Assembly (NCBI GenBank): GCA_015680905.1
Contig: CM027383.1
Location: 35,586,501-35,650,500 of the forward strand
Length of the DNA stretch: 64,000 nucleotides
Direction of reading: 5' to 3'
DNA from: Coptis chinensis
Taxonomy: Eukaryota; Streptophyta; Magnoliopsida; Ranunculales; Ranunculaceae
Shown: positions 20,628-31,400 of the stretch, piece after piece
How positions within the stretch are numbered: position 1 is the stretch's first letter
Layout of the letters: every line of letters starts with the position of its first letter
The notes under the pieces: model-generated
Database searches by the model: none
What the model was told of the DNA's origin: nothing
The model's input: only the letters and a program-made list of their open reading frames with translations
Program-made: the position numbers and the translations under genes

Positions 20628-22170
20628 TGATAAGAGCCCAAAACTGTAGTTTTAACCCTGTAACAGTCATACTATTAGACCAATTATGTGAGTAATAATT
20701 AAGAGTTAACACTGATTACGTGTTTTTATGTATTTCAGGTTTCAAAGTCCATTATGTGCAGAAATGTGCCACTTTAGCGAGATAAAGGAGCAAAGGTTGG
20801 TTACTAAGGAGTTCCATGATTAAAGGCCAAGATTCAAGAAGACAAAGCCTTTCTAAAGCCCGATCAAAAGCTGAAAAGTCGGCCGGGCGTAAACAAAGAC
20901 ACAAAGTCGTGAGAACTTCCGAAGGCCATATCTTTGGACTCAGACCTCGGAATGGGGCCTACCTTATGTCAAAACGACCGGCTCAGAAAGAGCTTTCTAA
21001 TGGTCTAAGCCTTTATCCAATCAGAAGAGCAGAAGTGGACAAAAAGTCTGTTGAAGCCAACTGCAGCTGAAGAGGCCTTTTTGGACTGAAAGAATTGTGT
21101 TTTGGGCCTGATTCTCTAGCCCAAAACATGGCTCCAAGCCCATGCACGATTTTTGGATCTGAAAGTATAAAAACCAAAGCTTAGCTCTTTGTTAATGGTA
21201 GATTTTTTAGTAGAGAATAGTAGATAGAAGGTTAGAAAAGAAAAGTAGCTTAAAATAGAAAGTAGCCATTAGAATAGCTTCTAGATCTAGATTTAATTGT
21301 TTTTAATTAAGTTTAGTTTCAAATCCAATTCTTGTTTTAGATTAACTCTTAGAATCATTGTTCTTAATTAGTTTGATAAATAAAATAGCTAGTTTGTAAA
21401 TTTCGATTCTTGTCATTTACATTGTGTTAGATCTGATTTCATTTAGTACTTGTTATTCAATTCTTAGTTATTAATTCGATTTTAATTATTGTTTAATTTA
21501 GATTAGTAAATTTCAATTCTTTATATCATGTTTAGTTTTAATTTAATCGGAAATGATTGCGTAATGATTCTCGGCTAAACCTCCATTAGAGGGGGTTGAG
21601 AAGCCTTGATGAAAGCTTGATTTCGATTATCGTAGAGTCATTGTAATTTCCTTTCCACTCTAGAAACGATTAGTTCACCATGAGAATGGGTTTAATCGTT
21701 CACATGCTAGTTATGAATTGGTAGGAATGCCATGTGTAATTAGGGATTAGGAAGAACCAATTTGTTCTCGCGGCGCGTTCAATTCCCGATTCTGACGATT
21801 AAATGGTTAATAGGATTAAGTTGAGTTAATTAAGGTGGAATCAATCCCCCTCTAACTCCTTATAATCGAATCAATGTAGCATTCCCATAGTTATTTTGAT
21901 AACCGACTAGTTGCATTTTGTAGGTAGTTGCATCGTAGTCTAGTTGCCACTTCGTAAATCTCTCATTAGACTTAGAGTAGAGTAATTAGACTAGAAAACA
22001 CAGCATGTGGAAGGACTAGGAATGGAACGAATCATCTACTCCACTATATCTCATAGGATTGAGAGTAGAATCTTTGATAAAATATAGGCACATAAATTAG
22101 TTTTAGTTTACTTACGTTTTGAGTTCATCGTTCGTTTCGTAGGTAAACTATTTCATTTTATCTTTTATCA
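20628..22170 (+). repeat. 3' LTR of element B
   Basis: It runs from TGATAAGAGCC to TTTTATCA, 1,543 bp, ends against the CGTAT duplication, and has its own TATAAAAA at 21166-21173. It corresponds to 10100-11633. Confidence 0.95.
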
Positions 22171-22175
22171 CGTAT

Positions 22176-22696
22176 GTTCCAAAAGGACATGTGAAGGTAG
22201 TCTTTTCTTGGTCATCAATATCAATAATAATTTGGAAATAGCCAGAGTAGCCATCCAAAAAACAATAAAAAACATGACTAGTTAGACGTTCAAGTATCTG
22301 ATCTATAAAGGGTAAAGGAAAATGATCCTTTCGTGTCATGGCATTTAAACGTCTGTAATCAATACAGATCCTCCATTTCATAGGATCATGTGTGGCAACA
22401 TATTCACCCTTGGCATTACGTACCATGGTAATTCCTGATTTCTTACAAACTACATGAATGGGACTTACCCATTCGCTATCAGAGATTGGGTATATGATAC
22501 CCGCATCGAGTAACCGTAAGACTTCTTTCCTAACCACCTCTTTCATGGCAGGGTTCAAACAACGCTGAGGTTCGCGAGAAGTCTTTGCGTTATCTTCTAA
22601 ATGGATACGATGAGTGCACACATTAGGGTCAATTCCCTTAATGTCGGCTAGGGACCAACCAATTGCAGAACGATGTTCCATAATCACCCTAATCAA
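22176..22696 (-). pseudogene. Pol of element A: reverse transcriptase, N-terminal half
   Basis: RT fingers/palm motifs are present: AMKEVVRKEVLRLLDAGIIY, SDSEWVSPIHVVCKKSG, WRICIDYRRLNAMTRKDHFP, and FLDGYSGYFQI followed by TTFTCPFGTY, where element B is inserted. The upstream sequence stays in the same frame as protease. A short gap of sequence between 22696 and 22763 is also in frame, apart from a TAA at 22763. Confidence 0.88.
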
Positions 22697-22762
22697 ACGT
22701 GTCTCTTCCTCCTTAGATAACAGAGAAGATATTATTACCAGATGACTACCATCCGGATCAAG

Positions 22763-23713
22763 TTAAATATACTTTAACTCAGGAGGAAGAGGTTTAAGCA
22801 CCGGGGTGGAAGGAATATCGATAAATGCTTCTGGAGGGTCCTCATCTTGAGTAATGAATACTTGCTTAGGCAGCAGGTCTTCAAACTCTGTAGATGTAGC
22901 AACAGAAGGGTCTACGATAGGTGTAGACTCGAAGATGGTGTTGACTTCCTCTAAGTAGGAGTCATCGGCGAAATCTGATCTTCCAAAAGACAGGAATTTA
23001 TACATTTGATTTTTTGGAAACGTGTTATTAAAATAATCTTGAGCTAAGCTCTCGATCATGATAACCTCCCCATCTACAGAAGAATCTGGTAACTGTTTCA
23101 TCATTTTAAAAACATTTACTTCAATAACAAGATGGCCAAAAGACAAGGACATCGAACCATCGCGTCAGTTTATGAGCGCGTTGGCAGTTCACAAGAAAGG
23201 ACACCCTAAAATGATCGGAATAGAGTCGCTAACGACTTTTGTATCAAGGATAACAAAATCAGCAGGATAGTAGAAATCCTGGACCTTAACAAGCACGTTT
23301 TCCACTACACCCTTAGGGTACTTAATAGATCGATCCGCTAATTGCAACTTCATTTTAGTAGGTTGCATCTCTTGTAGACCTATTTGTTTGTATAGATAAT
23401 ACGGGAGTAAGTTAACACTCGCCCCCAAGTCTAGTAAAGCGGTCGTCGTGTGGGAATCTCCTAAGGTGCATTGTACAGTAGGACGACCAGGGTCCTTGTA
23501 TTTAACGATTCTATTATGTTCTGATAAAGTTGGAAACTGTTCAGTTAGAAAGGCGTCTTTAGGAATAATAGTCTTATGCCTTTTAGTGCACAACTCTTTG
23601 AGAAACTTAGCATGGTGAGGTAATTTTTTAAGTGCTTCGAGAAAGGGTAGGTTTATCATTAGATTTTTGAAAACTTTCCTAATCTCGTCAAAGTTTGTAT
23701 CCCTGTTTAACAT
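22763..23713 (-). pseudogene. Protease and linker of element A
   Basis: In order: the conserved block NLMINLPFLEALKKLPHHAK, the aspartic protease motif ALLDLGASVNLLPYYLY, QLADRSIKYPKGVVENVLVK, VSDSIPIILGCPFL, then MSLSFGHLVIEVNVF and the linker YKFLSFGRSDF. Protease cuts the gag-pol polyprotein. In-frame TGA codons near 23189 and 23163 and a TAA at 22763 break it, but the frame itself is never shifted. DLG in place of DTG/DSG is a lineage trait, not damage. Confidence 0.85.
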
Positions 23714-23788
23714 AGCTAATTTCTGGGGAAACGGTGGTGTCTCTCTATATTTAGCGTATGGATCAACTAGGTGTCTAACCTTTGCTTT

Positions 23789-25242
23789 CTATTTCTTAGG
23801 TTGTGGTTTAACTGGTACCTCTATAGGGGTAGGCTCGTCAGTTTCTATTTCGGTATCTAGTTCAATCTCCGGTGTAGGGACTACTTGTGGGGTAACTATA
23901 GACATAGTTACATTGTTATCAACCACTCTCCCAGAACGGAGAGTGGTGATGACATTTAGCTCACCTACATTTGCATTTTCCATACTAGTATTACCGTTCA
24001 CCTCAAAGGCTGTGTTTGTTGTTTTAGGATTAGTTATTGCTTGACCTGGAAACACACCTTTGGGTTGTACTTTCTCTTGAGCTAACTATGTCACGTTGAT
24101 TATTAATGGGTGGATTTTGATAGTTATTATTTACCAGAACGATACCTCTATTAGCATTATAATTATTATTGTTATAATTATTATAATTATCCTGACCTTG
24201 TCCTTGACGTGCTGGGGCTTGGTTATAAGTGTTTGTTGGTCTAACATTTTGATTATTATACCCTAGAGGTGTTACTTATTGATTATTTCTCCAACTGAAG
24301 TTGGGATGTTGTCTCCAAGGGGCGTTAGGAATATGATAACTATTAATCGAGCAAACATTATCTTGTTGTTCATAAGCAAGAGGACAATAGGAGTCTGGAT
24401 GCTCAGGACTAAAACAATAATTACATGGATTGGAGTTGACATTCATGACGGGAATAGGCTTTTGTTGAACAGAAATAGCCTCTACATTATTAGTGAGAGA
24501 TTCAATTAAATTTTTTAGTTCAGGGTCGGGTTTCATCTCAAACATACCGGCGGCCTTAACTGTTGTCGAAGAACTAGCGGAACGGGAGAAATTGTCACTA
24601 CCCCCCCCCCCCAGTTATTATTACGCTTAGTTTGATCTTCTAAAAATTTATAAGCCTCGGAGGTTCCCTTACTTAGGAAACTACCCCCATTCATTATGTC
24701 AAGGACTTCTTATGGTGGTGTAGAAGTCCTTTGAAAAAGGCACGAACTAACATGTTTTTCGTAAGGTTATGGTGTGGACACTCTATAAGAAGATCGGTGA
24801 AACAATTCCAAGCCTCTGAAAATGATTCATGAGGATTCTGTCGAAAGAAATGAATCTTGGAAAGCATTTCATCGGTCTTCAGTGGTGGGTAAAAATGTTC
24901 CATAAATAGTTGAACAAGTTTAGCCCACGAGTCCACAGAATTAGGCGCTTGGGCAGTTAACCAAGACGCCGCCTTATCGGCTAAGGTAAAAGGAAACACC
25001 CTCAGTTTAATTTGTTCAGCACCAACCATAGGATGATGGAATGAAGTAAAGACTTGGTCAATCCTACATATATGCTGATAAGGTTTTTCATGGTCTAACC
25101 CATGAAAAACGGGTAACAAATTAAATATATTTTGGGGAATTTGGAAATCCCCCACTGGGTCTGATAGAACGATACAAGATTTAGGGCTATCATTCAAGGC
25201 TTTGTAAAAGTCCGAGAGAGGAGACTCTCTTTCTTCAGCCAT
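23789..25242 (-). pseudogene. gag of element A (frameshifted)
   Basis: The start at 25242 reads MAEERESPLSDFYKALNDSP. The capsid part is open to 24694 (FHGLDHEKPYQHI, AASWLTAQAPN, FFRQNPHESF), where a one-base loss in HHHKEVLDIM shifts the frame. A C-run at 24600-24613 shifts it again. The next part (24545-24276) contains a CCHC knuckle (C-x2-C-x4-H-x4-C) and ends in a stop after WRNNQ. The last part (24055-23789) joins the pol frame through a TAG at 23789. It is very close to gag of element B. Confidence 0.85.
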
Positions 25243-25990
25243 TATTTCAGGTGGTGTGTGTGGTATGCTGGCTAGAGGTGTAGTGAATGGTATACTAGAA
25301 AGGCGTGTTTGTTAACGTTGCCGGTTGATTACGTTAGGAATTTTCTTTGGCCTGACCTTAATTTCATGCAAGGCTAAGACCAATCTTAACGAAACACAAC
25401 AACACTCCAAACAATCATGATATGCTAGTATGAACCTCTAACAGGAGATGCGAGGTGTGGAAGAAAGGAGTACCTGAATGCCTCCTTGCTTCGCTTATAA
25501 ATAGCGTCTTGTTTACGCGAGCTCAGTGTATATAACAAGTTAGAACACTGAAAACCTTGAAGAAATGGAAGTTTGAAACAAACCTGTGGAAATCGGGCAG
25601 TTTCAGCAGAGGGCGCGGGTCGCGCTCAGAATAGGCCTAGGTAGGGCGTGGGTTGTGCTCAGGTCCAACTAGAGCTCCAGGCGCTTCAGCGCGGGGGGCG
25701 CTCGAATTTAGCCTTTGTAGGGCGAGGGGTTGCTTCGAGGGGAAAAACTCAAGGTCCAGCGCTTGTTGCTAGCCAAGTTTTGCTTTGGCTAAAAACTGGA
25801 GTTCCTGGCGTTTGGGTGCGGGTGGCGCTCCAATTTAGGCTACCTACGGCGCGGGTCGCGCTCCGTGTAATTCTGCGAGGAAAATTTCAATGCTGAAACG
25901 GATAACCACAGTTAGAATCAAACAAGGGTGGGTGGGTTATGGGACTTTGGAAAACTAACAATTCTAAATAATACAATGCTAAAAGGAACT
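25243..25990 (-). other. Leader of element A, with GC-rich repeats
   Basis: No gene is seen between PBS and gag. The region 25600-25880 holds about six units of the GGGCGCGGGTCGCGCTC repeat that also precedes ORF B (4798-5095). A TTATAAATA (25496-25504) is a possible TATA-like box. Confidence 0.65.
25600..25880. repeat. GC-rich degenerate repeat in the leader (element A)
   Basis: The units GGGCGCGGGTCGCGCTCAG, GGGCGTGGGTTGTGCTCAGG and GGCGCGGGTCGCGCTCCG, among others, are separated by AACTGGAGTTCCTGGCG-type linkers. It is the strongest local rise of GC content in element A apart from 4798-5095. Confidence 0.75.
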
Positions 25991-26007
25991 AAGATGGTAG
26001 CGGCGCC
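25991..26007 (-). other. Primer-binding site (element A)
   Basis: Minus strand TGGCGCCGCTACCATCT starts two bases after the LTR. The first eight bases match the complement of the tRNA-Asp 3' end used by Athila-type elements. Confidence 0.85.
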
Positions 26008-26939
26008 ATTTGGTAAAGGTAAAAATGATTGTTCTACTCACAAATAAACGATGAAATTCAAACGCAAGTAAAACTAAAACTTTACGAATACTATATTTAT
26101 CAAAGATTTCTACTCTCGATACTATTAAAATAGAGTTAGAATAGAAGATTCGTTCCACTCCTAGTTTTTTAGCATTCAATGTTTTCTAATATTGCAAGTC
26201 TATCCAAAGTTTAATGAGAGTAATGGTGTGGAATTTAATACTACGATGGCAATTCAAATAACAAGATACTAACTATAATGATTCAACTACGAAATGCTAC
26301 GGAATACTAAGGTTTGAATCTAGATAAAGAATTATGGGGGATTGAATCCACCTTGAATCCGATTTAATAAACTAGCGTAGATTGTTGTAACCCAATTCTT
26401 ACGTTCTTACGATAAGAATTAGTCGTTCTAATCCCTAACCATTCATGGCAATCTCTACCAACTAATGACTAGCGTGTGAGGAAGTTATACTCATTCTCAT
26501 GGCGAATCAACTCCCTTCTAGAGTGGAATAGACTCTTATAATGATTCTACACTACACAATCAAGTTTTCACCAAGACTTCATCAACCCCCTCTAATGGAG
26601 GTTTAGCCTTGATTCATCAAACTATCATTTCCATATGATATTGAATAAGACATAATATAAAGATTATAACTTTACTATATCAATCTACTCAAGAATTCAA
26701 TTCAAAATTAAACTACTAAGAAATGAATAACAAACAAGAATCGAAAATAGATCTAAGCAATTTTAAATAACAAAATCGAAATTATGAAGAACTAACTATT
26801 TTTATTAATCTAATAAAAGAATAACAATGATTCAATAATCTAAATTAAAACAAGATATGGAAACTAATTAATTAACTAATTAAAATTTTCCAAAACTAGA
26901 TCTAGAAACTATCTCTAATGGCTACCACTACACTATAGC

Positions 26940-27290
26940 AGGATATTTGCAACGGCAAAAAACCGTTGCTAATAATTTTCGCAACGCTTTTTTAGTGTTG
27001 CAAATATGGCGTGGGTAAAGTGTTGGAAATTTTTGCAACGGTTAATAAGCGTTGCAAATAGAAATTTTCAACGCTTATTAACCGTTGCAAACAGAAATTT
27101 CCAACACTTTTTTATAACACTCGTACACAAATTTAAAACATTTGCAACGGTTTTTTGATTTCACAAACGCTTTTTAAGTGTTAGTAATTTGTTAAAAATA
27201 TTGCCAACGGTTCTTAACCGTTGCAAATTTGTTAGTTAATTTAAAAATCGTTTGTAACGGTTATAAACCGTTGCTGATGGCTTGCTGATA
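26940..27290. repeat. Left sub-terminal repeats of CACTA element 1
   Basis: About ten copies of TTGCAACGG or its complement CCGTTGCAA occur in both orientations, often as pairs (AACCGTTGC). In CACTA elements such motifs bind the TnpA-type protein. The right end has a shorter set (31255-31400). Confidence 0.85.
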
Positions 27291-27944
27291 AAAAAAAAAT
27301 CTCATATTTTGTAGCGAGACCAGCTAAACCTAAAAAAAAATGAATGGCATCCACAAACCAAGCATCTCTCTTTCTTCAAACACAAGCTCAGTCAAAGAGT
27401 TGATGCATCGCCATTGCACATCCATCCATACGCATTACATCGCCCTGTGTGCTAAAAGAGCTGTGTTTTTCTTGGTGTAAAAAAGCTGATACATTGGCAA
27501 TCTAGGTGTTGCTTCAACAGTTCAAATTGACTAAAAGTTAAACATCTCTACATTTTCTGCAAGCCATTGTCTCTGTAAGTTTTTCACCTTATGATTAAAC
27601 CATATATATTGGCAAACAATCACGCAATGTTTGTAAAAAAATTGACTAAAGGCAGAGACAATCCATCTCCTACGTAAAACCAAACAGATAGAGGTTCAAA
27701 TGCTATCATCAATTGGAATGAGTTTTTTCGCTTACATAGTTTAAGGAAAGACAACCCTAAACTCAAAGAGAACAAGTGGTTGAAAAGCTTGTTAGCCTCA
27801 AATACCATATGTGGCATCGTCTTTGTGAAGAGATCCAGACAACCTAGTCGACAGAATTTAATGATCAAATGAAATAATTGATATCATTATGTATAATCAA
27901 CTCAAATAGTGAAGTGGACTAATCTAGATATCGATTTGTTACCT
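27291..27944. other. Unassigned interior of CACTA element 1 (left)
   Basis: No gene is recognised. A minus-strand frame of 82 codons (27868-27620) has no similarity that I can name and could be chance. The region would be the 3' side of any transcript that runs through the captured exons. Confidence 0.5.
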
Positions 27945-28022
27945 CTACTTGCTACATTTGATAGCTCGCCTTCCTTGCCCCTTCTTGGGTGGTCCTTTCC
28001 CACGACGTTTCAACATTTCCAA
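27945..28022 (-). pseudogene. Captured last exon of mitochondrial ribosomal protein S33
   Basis: A splice acceptor (TTATCTAAG) precedes 25 codons and a stop. The peptide begins LEMLKRRGKGPPKKGQGRR, the characteristic C-terminal tail of plant mitochondrial small-subunit protein S33 (family Ribosomal_S27/S33 mitochondrial). The normal C-terminus is rich in A and K; here it reads AIKCSK. The earlier exons of that gene are not seen in the element. It is the last captured exon on the minus strand and supplies a stop codon for any fused transcript. Confidence 0.85.
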
Positions 28023-28258
28023 CTTAGATAAGATAAGCGCCTGACACATATAACAACATAACAAAATAGTAAAATTACCAAAGAAACATTTGATCAAACA
28101 AATAGTAAGCAGACAAAAAAATATATATATAAAATTGAAGGTTAAAAGATAATACGTTCTTTTATTGACCTACATAATCACTTGACACAGAATAATGATT
28201 GTTCTAGGTGCAATCTCCGCTAGTCGTAATTAATTCATTAAAATTGATACATCCTTAC

Positions 28259-28320
28259 TCAGCATTCCAAAAAATGACACGACCATCAGCTATTCCAGTA
28301 TATGGTCCATGACCAAAAAG
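28259..28320 (-). pseudogene. Captured exon fragment of a strictosidine-synthase-like gene
   Basis: The frame gives FGHGPYTGIADGRVIFWNA followed by a good donor (GA/GTAAGG). GPYTGxADGRxxxW is the signature start of strictosidine-synthase-like (six-bladed beta-propeller) proteins. Only this fragment is seen; upstream the frame closes with a TGA. The protein family is clear, the exact member is not. Confidence 0.72.
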
Positions 28321-29383
28321 ACAATAATGTCAAAAAGACCCAATAGATAAGCCAACATGATGCCAAGCGTGACAGAGAGCTACAAAACACAAAAAGATCT
28401 AATCAACCTAATTGATCCTTAACTTACTAATTAATAACAAACAACACTATCACGATTGAGAGTAAAAACATAAAAGGCAAACTTACTTGGTTAATAGATC
28501 CTAGACTTCCTCTCTTTTCTTGTTCGATGTTCTGCCATGTAAAATTTATACATACATAAGAATCAAAACTGTGAAGACTCTAATAAAGTATTAAAGAGTA
28601 CAAGTTCTTATATTCAAATGAGGAATTAAGCATGTTGGATCAGACAGGGATTCGGCTATCAAGATAATATATCATCTATAAATTACAAAAAAATTGAGCC
28701 AAAGAAAAGCACTATATCTTTTGTTGCATGCTTACTGCTAGGCAGAAAAATCACATGTGTCACCACATTTCAGGGACACAACAAAGTTTGAAGGGGAAAT
28801 TTAACAAGAGAACAGCATATAAGGTCCATTTGAAGTGGCATGTAACTCCTTTTTAAGTTGTATCATATGTTCTAGAATCTAGTGGGCATGTGACTCATGT
28901 TAATAAATAAATATCTGTTTTACTTGCAAACTGTTTTTAGGAATTTAGAATTGACCTCTGTTGCTTACAAGTTCTGCTCATATCCCACCAGCTCCCGCAT
29001 GATTGATCTCCTGCATGAAGCATATCATGAACCAAAGTGTGTAAGGTAGGAATGAGTCAGGGTTAAGAATTTATCAATAAGCCATGAAATAGAGTCTACA
29101 CTACACCTTTACACCCTTTATGGCACGTTGAATTAAATCAAACTCAAGAAACCCTCGGAGAGATAAGAAATTTCACTCTGCCACAAGTACTTTCGGCCAG
29201 ATGAAAAATCAGTTCAAAGCACCATTGTGAGAAAACAAATAAAATTTAATGCGATAAAATAAGGCTGAAAAAAAAAAAGTCAATCCCCCCACCCCCCAAC
29301 CATTTAGAACTATCCATGTTAAGTTCAAGGAATCCTCACTATAAAAGCAACTCCTACTAGAAACAAAAGGCCTTTCAACCAAC
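28321..29383. other. Unassigned interior of CACTA element 1 (middle)
   Basis: About 1 kb of AT-rich, intron-like sequence. A short exon-like piece on the minus strand around 28960-29010 ends in a donor-like TTGTAAGC, but I cannot name the encoded peptide. Confidence 0.5.
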
Positions 29384-30200
29384 CTGACCGTCGTCTTGTA
29401 CCCTTTCCAGAGCCTTCCCATAAACCTTGTACCTAAAAGGAGTGATGAGGTTGCAGTTAAATTTTAATCCATAATCAACTCCTTGACGCCTAAAATTTAG
29501 ACAAAAGATATTTCAAGGGAAAGGAATACAATACACTCACTCTTTCGGTTGGAAGATAAGCTCTTTAAAAACAGCATATCCTGCGACAGCAGCAACACCA
29601 AGCCCAACAAGTATGATAAGACTGTACGAGGCTCCTTCTTTAAATGTCACTGGCTTCTCGGGAATATTGTCCGTCAAAGCATCAAAGGGATTATCAACTG
29701 TAGAGATGTCTTTTCTTTGCTTCTACAGGATAAACAAGAGAAGAAAATACGTTTATTAGTTCTAACTATGCAAACACTGTGTCAAATGGAACAGAAAAGA
29801 ATAAAATACAATTTTCATAGAATCATCAGATTAGACTCGTTGCAATAGACTTCGAGGAGGACAAAGATTAGAGAACCCAAGTCACATATTACGAACTTCG
29901 AACTCAGATTATTACTTGTATCATTAGACAAGTAATACTTTGCAAATATAATTACAAAAACAATGTATAACGAGAGGCAGCAGGCATTCTAGCTGAATGA
30001 TTTAAACCGAAAGCGATACAAGTACAACCGTGAACAAAAATCATACACTATCCATCGCGTTAAGTTGAGTTTCATACCTGTTGTTTAGTTCGCCTGGATG
30101 ATTGGGAATCTGAACTGGATGCTAGAGATTTGGTGAGACAAGGATGTCTGGGGATGCCTCCATAACATTTATTTAATTGATTTGGAATCAGCAAACTAAG
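29384..30200 (-). pseudogene. TIM21: Captured TIM21 exons (mitochondrial import)
   Basis: Three exons on the minus strand have proper splice borders. The first ends at 30078 (CLTKSLASSSDSQSS..., donor CAG/GTATG; its upstream limit is uncertain). The second is 29722-29541: [20 protein letters not shown], then a hydrophobic segment [19 protein letters not shown], then KELIFQPKE. The third is 29432-29384 (YKVYGKALERVQDDGQ, donor CAG/GTTGG). This is the presequence tail, membrane span and start of the intermembrane-space domain of TIM21, a subunit of the TIM23 inner-membrane translocase. Most of the C-terminal domain is missing, so the fragment is not a functional gene. Confidence 0.87.
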
Positions 30201-30330
30201 TACACTCACCTTCATGTGCCTTCCTCTAACAACAATATGGGTTCCTGCTAAGCAATCACTATCAATATGAGATAAACAAGATGAGATGATTCCCTTGCTA
30301 ATTTTGAGCTCTAAAATAGAAAGGTGGAAC

Positions 30331-30961
30331 TCACTCTCTAGCCCTTTGGAACTACTCATCTAACCCCATAATGTATAGTGTATCAAGAGAGTCTATCAAA
30401 GTTGCTCCAAGGCCGCCAAAGCTATTAACACCATTCTTCGTCTGTGGCTGCAAACAAGAAGATTGAACGTGATAAAGAAGTAGTAGTCTAAGTAACTGGA
30501 AATAAAGAAAAACAAACCTGAAGTTCATCATGTCCCCAAGCATAGTTTCCATAACAAGTCCATGCATGAAGCATAGCTTCTTTGACTTTCCCCCTCCGTT
30601 GAACGTCAACCGGATCATCCTTAAAAACATTTGTAATCATAGTTTCACCTGAAGCAGATTTAAATTCTTGCAGCTGATTCTGCAATCGAAGCAAGTCTTG
30701 AGATAATTTGGTCATCTCTGCCTGCCAATCAATAATCATGTTAATTAGTTAAAAGTATAATAATAATAAGGAAGAAGAAGAATAAAGTGTTACCTCGTGT
30801 TCTCTGATGAGAGACTGTCGATCCCAAACAAAGAAAGTGAGGAAAACGAATGAAATGAAAAGGAAAGCTAATCGTTTAGGACGTTTCAGATAATAAGATG
30901 AGTGAATATATCTCCAATGATTATTGGATGATGAGGAAGAGATTGATGATTTTCTAGCCAT
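30331..30961 (-). pseudogene. MNS1: Captured 5' exons of ER/Golgi alpha-1,2-mannosidase I (MNS1/2 type)
   Basis: Exon 1 is 30961-30794: the ATG, a serine-rich cytoplasmic tail, YYLKRPKRLAFLFISFVF and a membrane anchor ending VWDRQSLIREHE. Exon 2 is about 30721-30518: [44 protein letters not shown]. Exon 3 starts at 30447: [29 protein letters not shown]. Then come TAG (30352-30354) where the family has Gln and TGA (30331-30333) where it has Trp, before the similarity ends. The enzyme trims mannose from N-glycans in the early Golgi. Only the N-terminal anchor and the start of the GH47 domain are captured; none of its main catalytic part is present. 5' UTR-like DNA extends to about 31180. Confidence 0.92.
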
Positions 30962-31254
30962 TGATTGATTTATTATTATTAGCTTTGAGCTCTGTCAAGA
31001 ATTTTTTTTTTTTTAAGAAGACGGGATGGATTGGTTTCAACACAATCCATTTGTTGGGAATTAGAAAAGGAAGAAGAAGGTAGGAAGTGATTGTTCTGGG
31101 GAAGAGGAAGAGGGGTTGAAGAAGAGAAAGATAAGAAAACCCTAACCTAGCGGCTGTGAGAAAGAAAGAGAGGTTTTCTATTTTTACATACCGAGCGCGA
31201 TTTTTTTTTTTTGAAATTTTGATGTTATTTTGGTTTTTTGAATTTGTAACACTT

Positions 31255-31400
31255 CCCAAACGATTTTCAAGCATTAGCAATTAATTCTAGAAATTCAAAA
31301 AAATAAAGTAACACTTTACAACATTGCTAACGCTTATATAGCATTGGTAACTTACTAACGGTAAATAACCGTTGCAAAGCAAAAAAGGTGCGTGTTGCAA
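31255..31400. repeat. Right sub-terminal repeats of CACTA element 1
   Basis: AACGCTTATATAGC, AACGGTAAATAACCGTTGC and TGTTGCAAATATCC repeat the motif types of the left end. Confidence 0.7.

Larger units (their letters stand above)
10100..22170 (+). mobile_element. Element B: non-autonomous Athila-type retrotransposon
   Basis: This is a complete 12.07-kb insertion with two LTRs, PBS, gag, protease remnant, a 239-codon ORF, ORF A, ORF B, 3' noncoding region and PPT, flanked by CGTAT. No RT, RNase H or integrase is present: after the protease region and the short linker protein the sequence changes to unrelated DNA, then rejoins the post-pol spacer of the family at about 15400. Movement would have to use enzymes from another element. 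The LTRs are close but not identical, so the insertion is younger than element A, though not recent. Confidence 0.92.

Noticed and set aside
27620..27868. 82-codon frame in CACTA element 1 as a fifth captured gene
   Set aside because: No splice borders and no similarity that I can name.
29549..29848. Plus-strand open frame of 99 codons
   Set aside because: It is the complement of the captured TIM21 exon, whose minus-strand reading has splice sites and family similarity.
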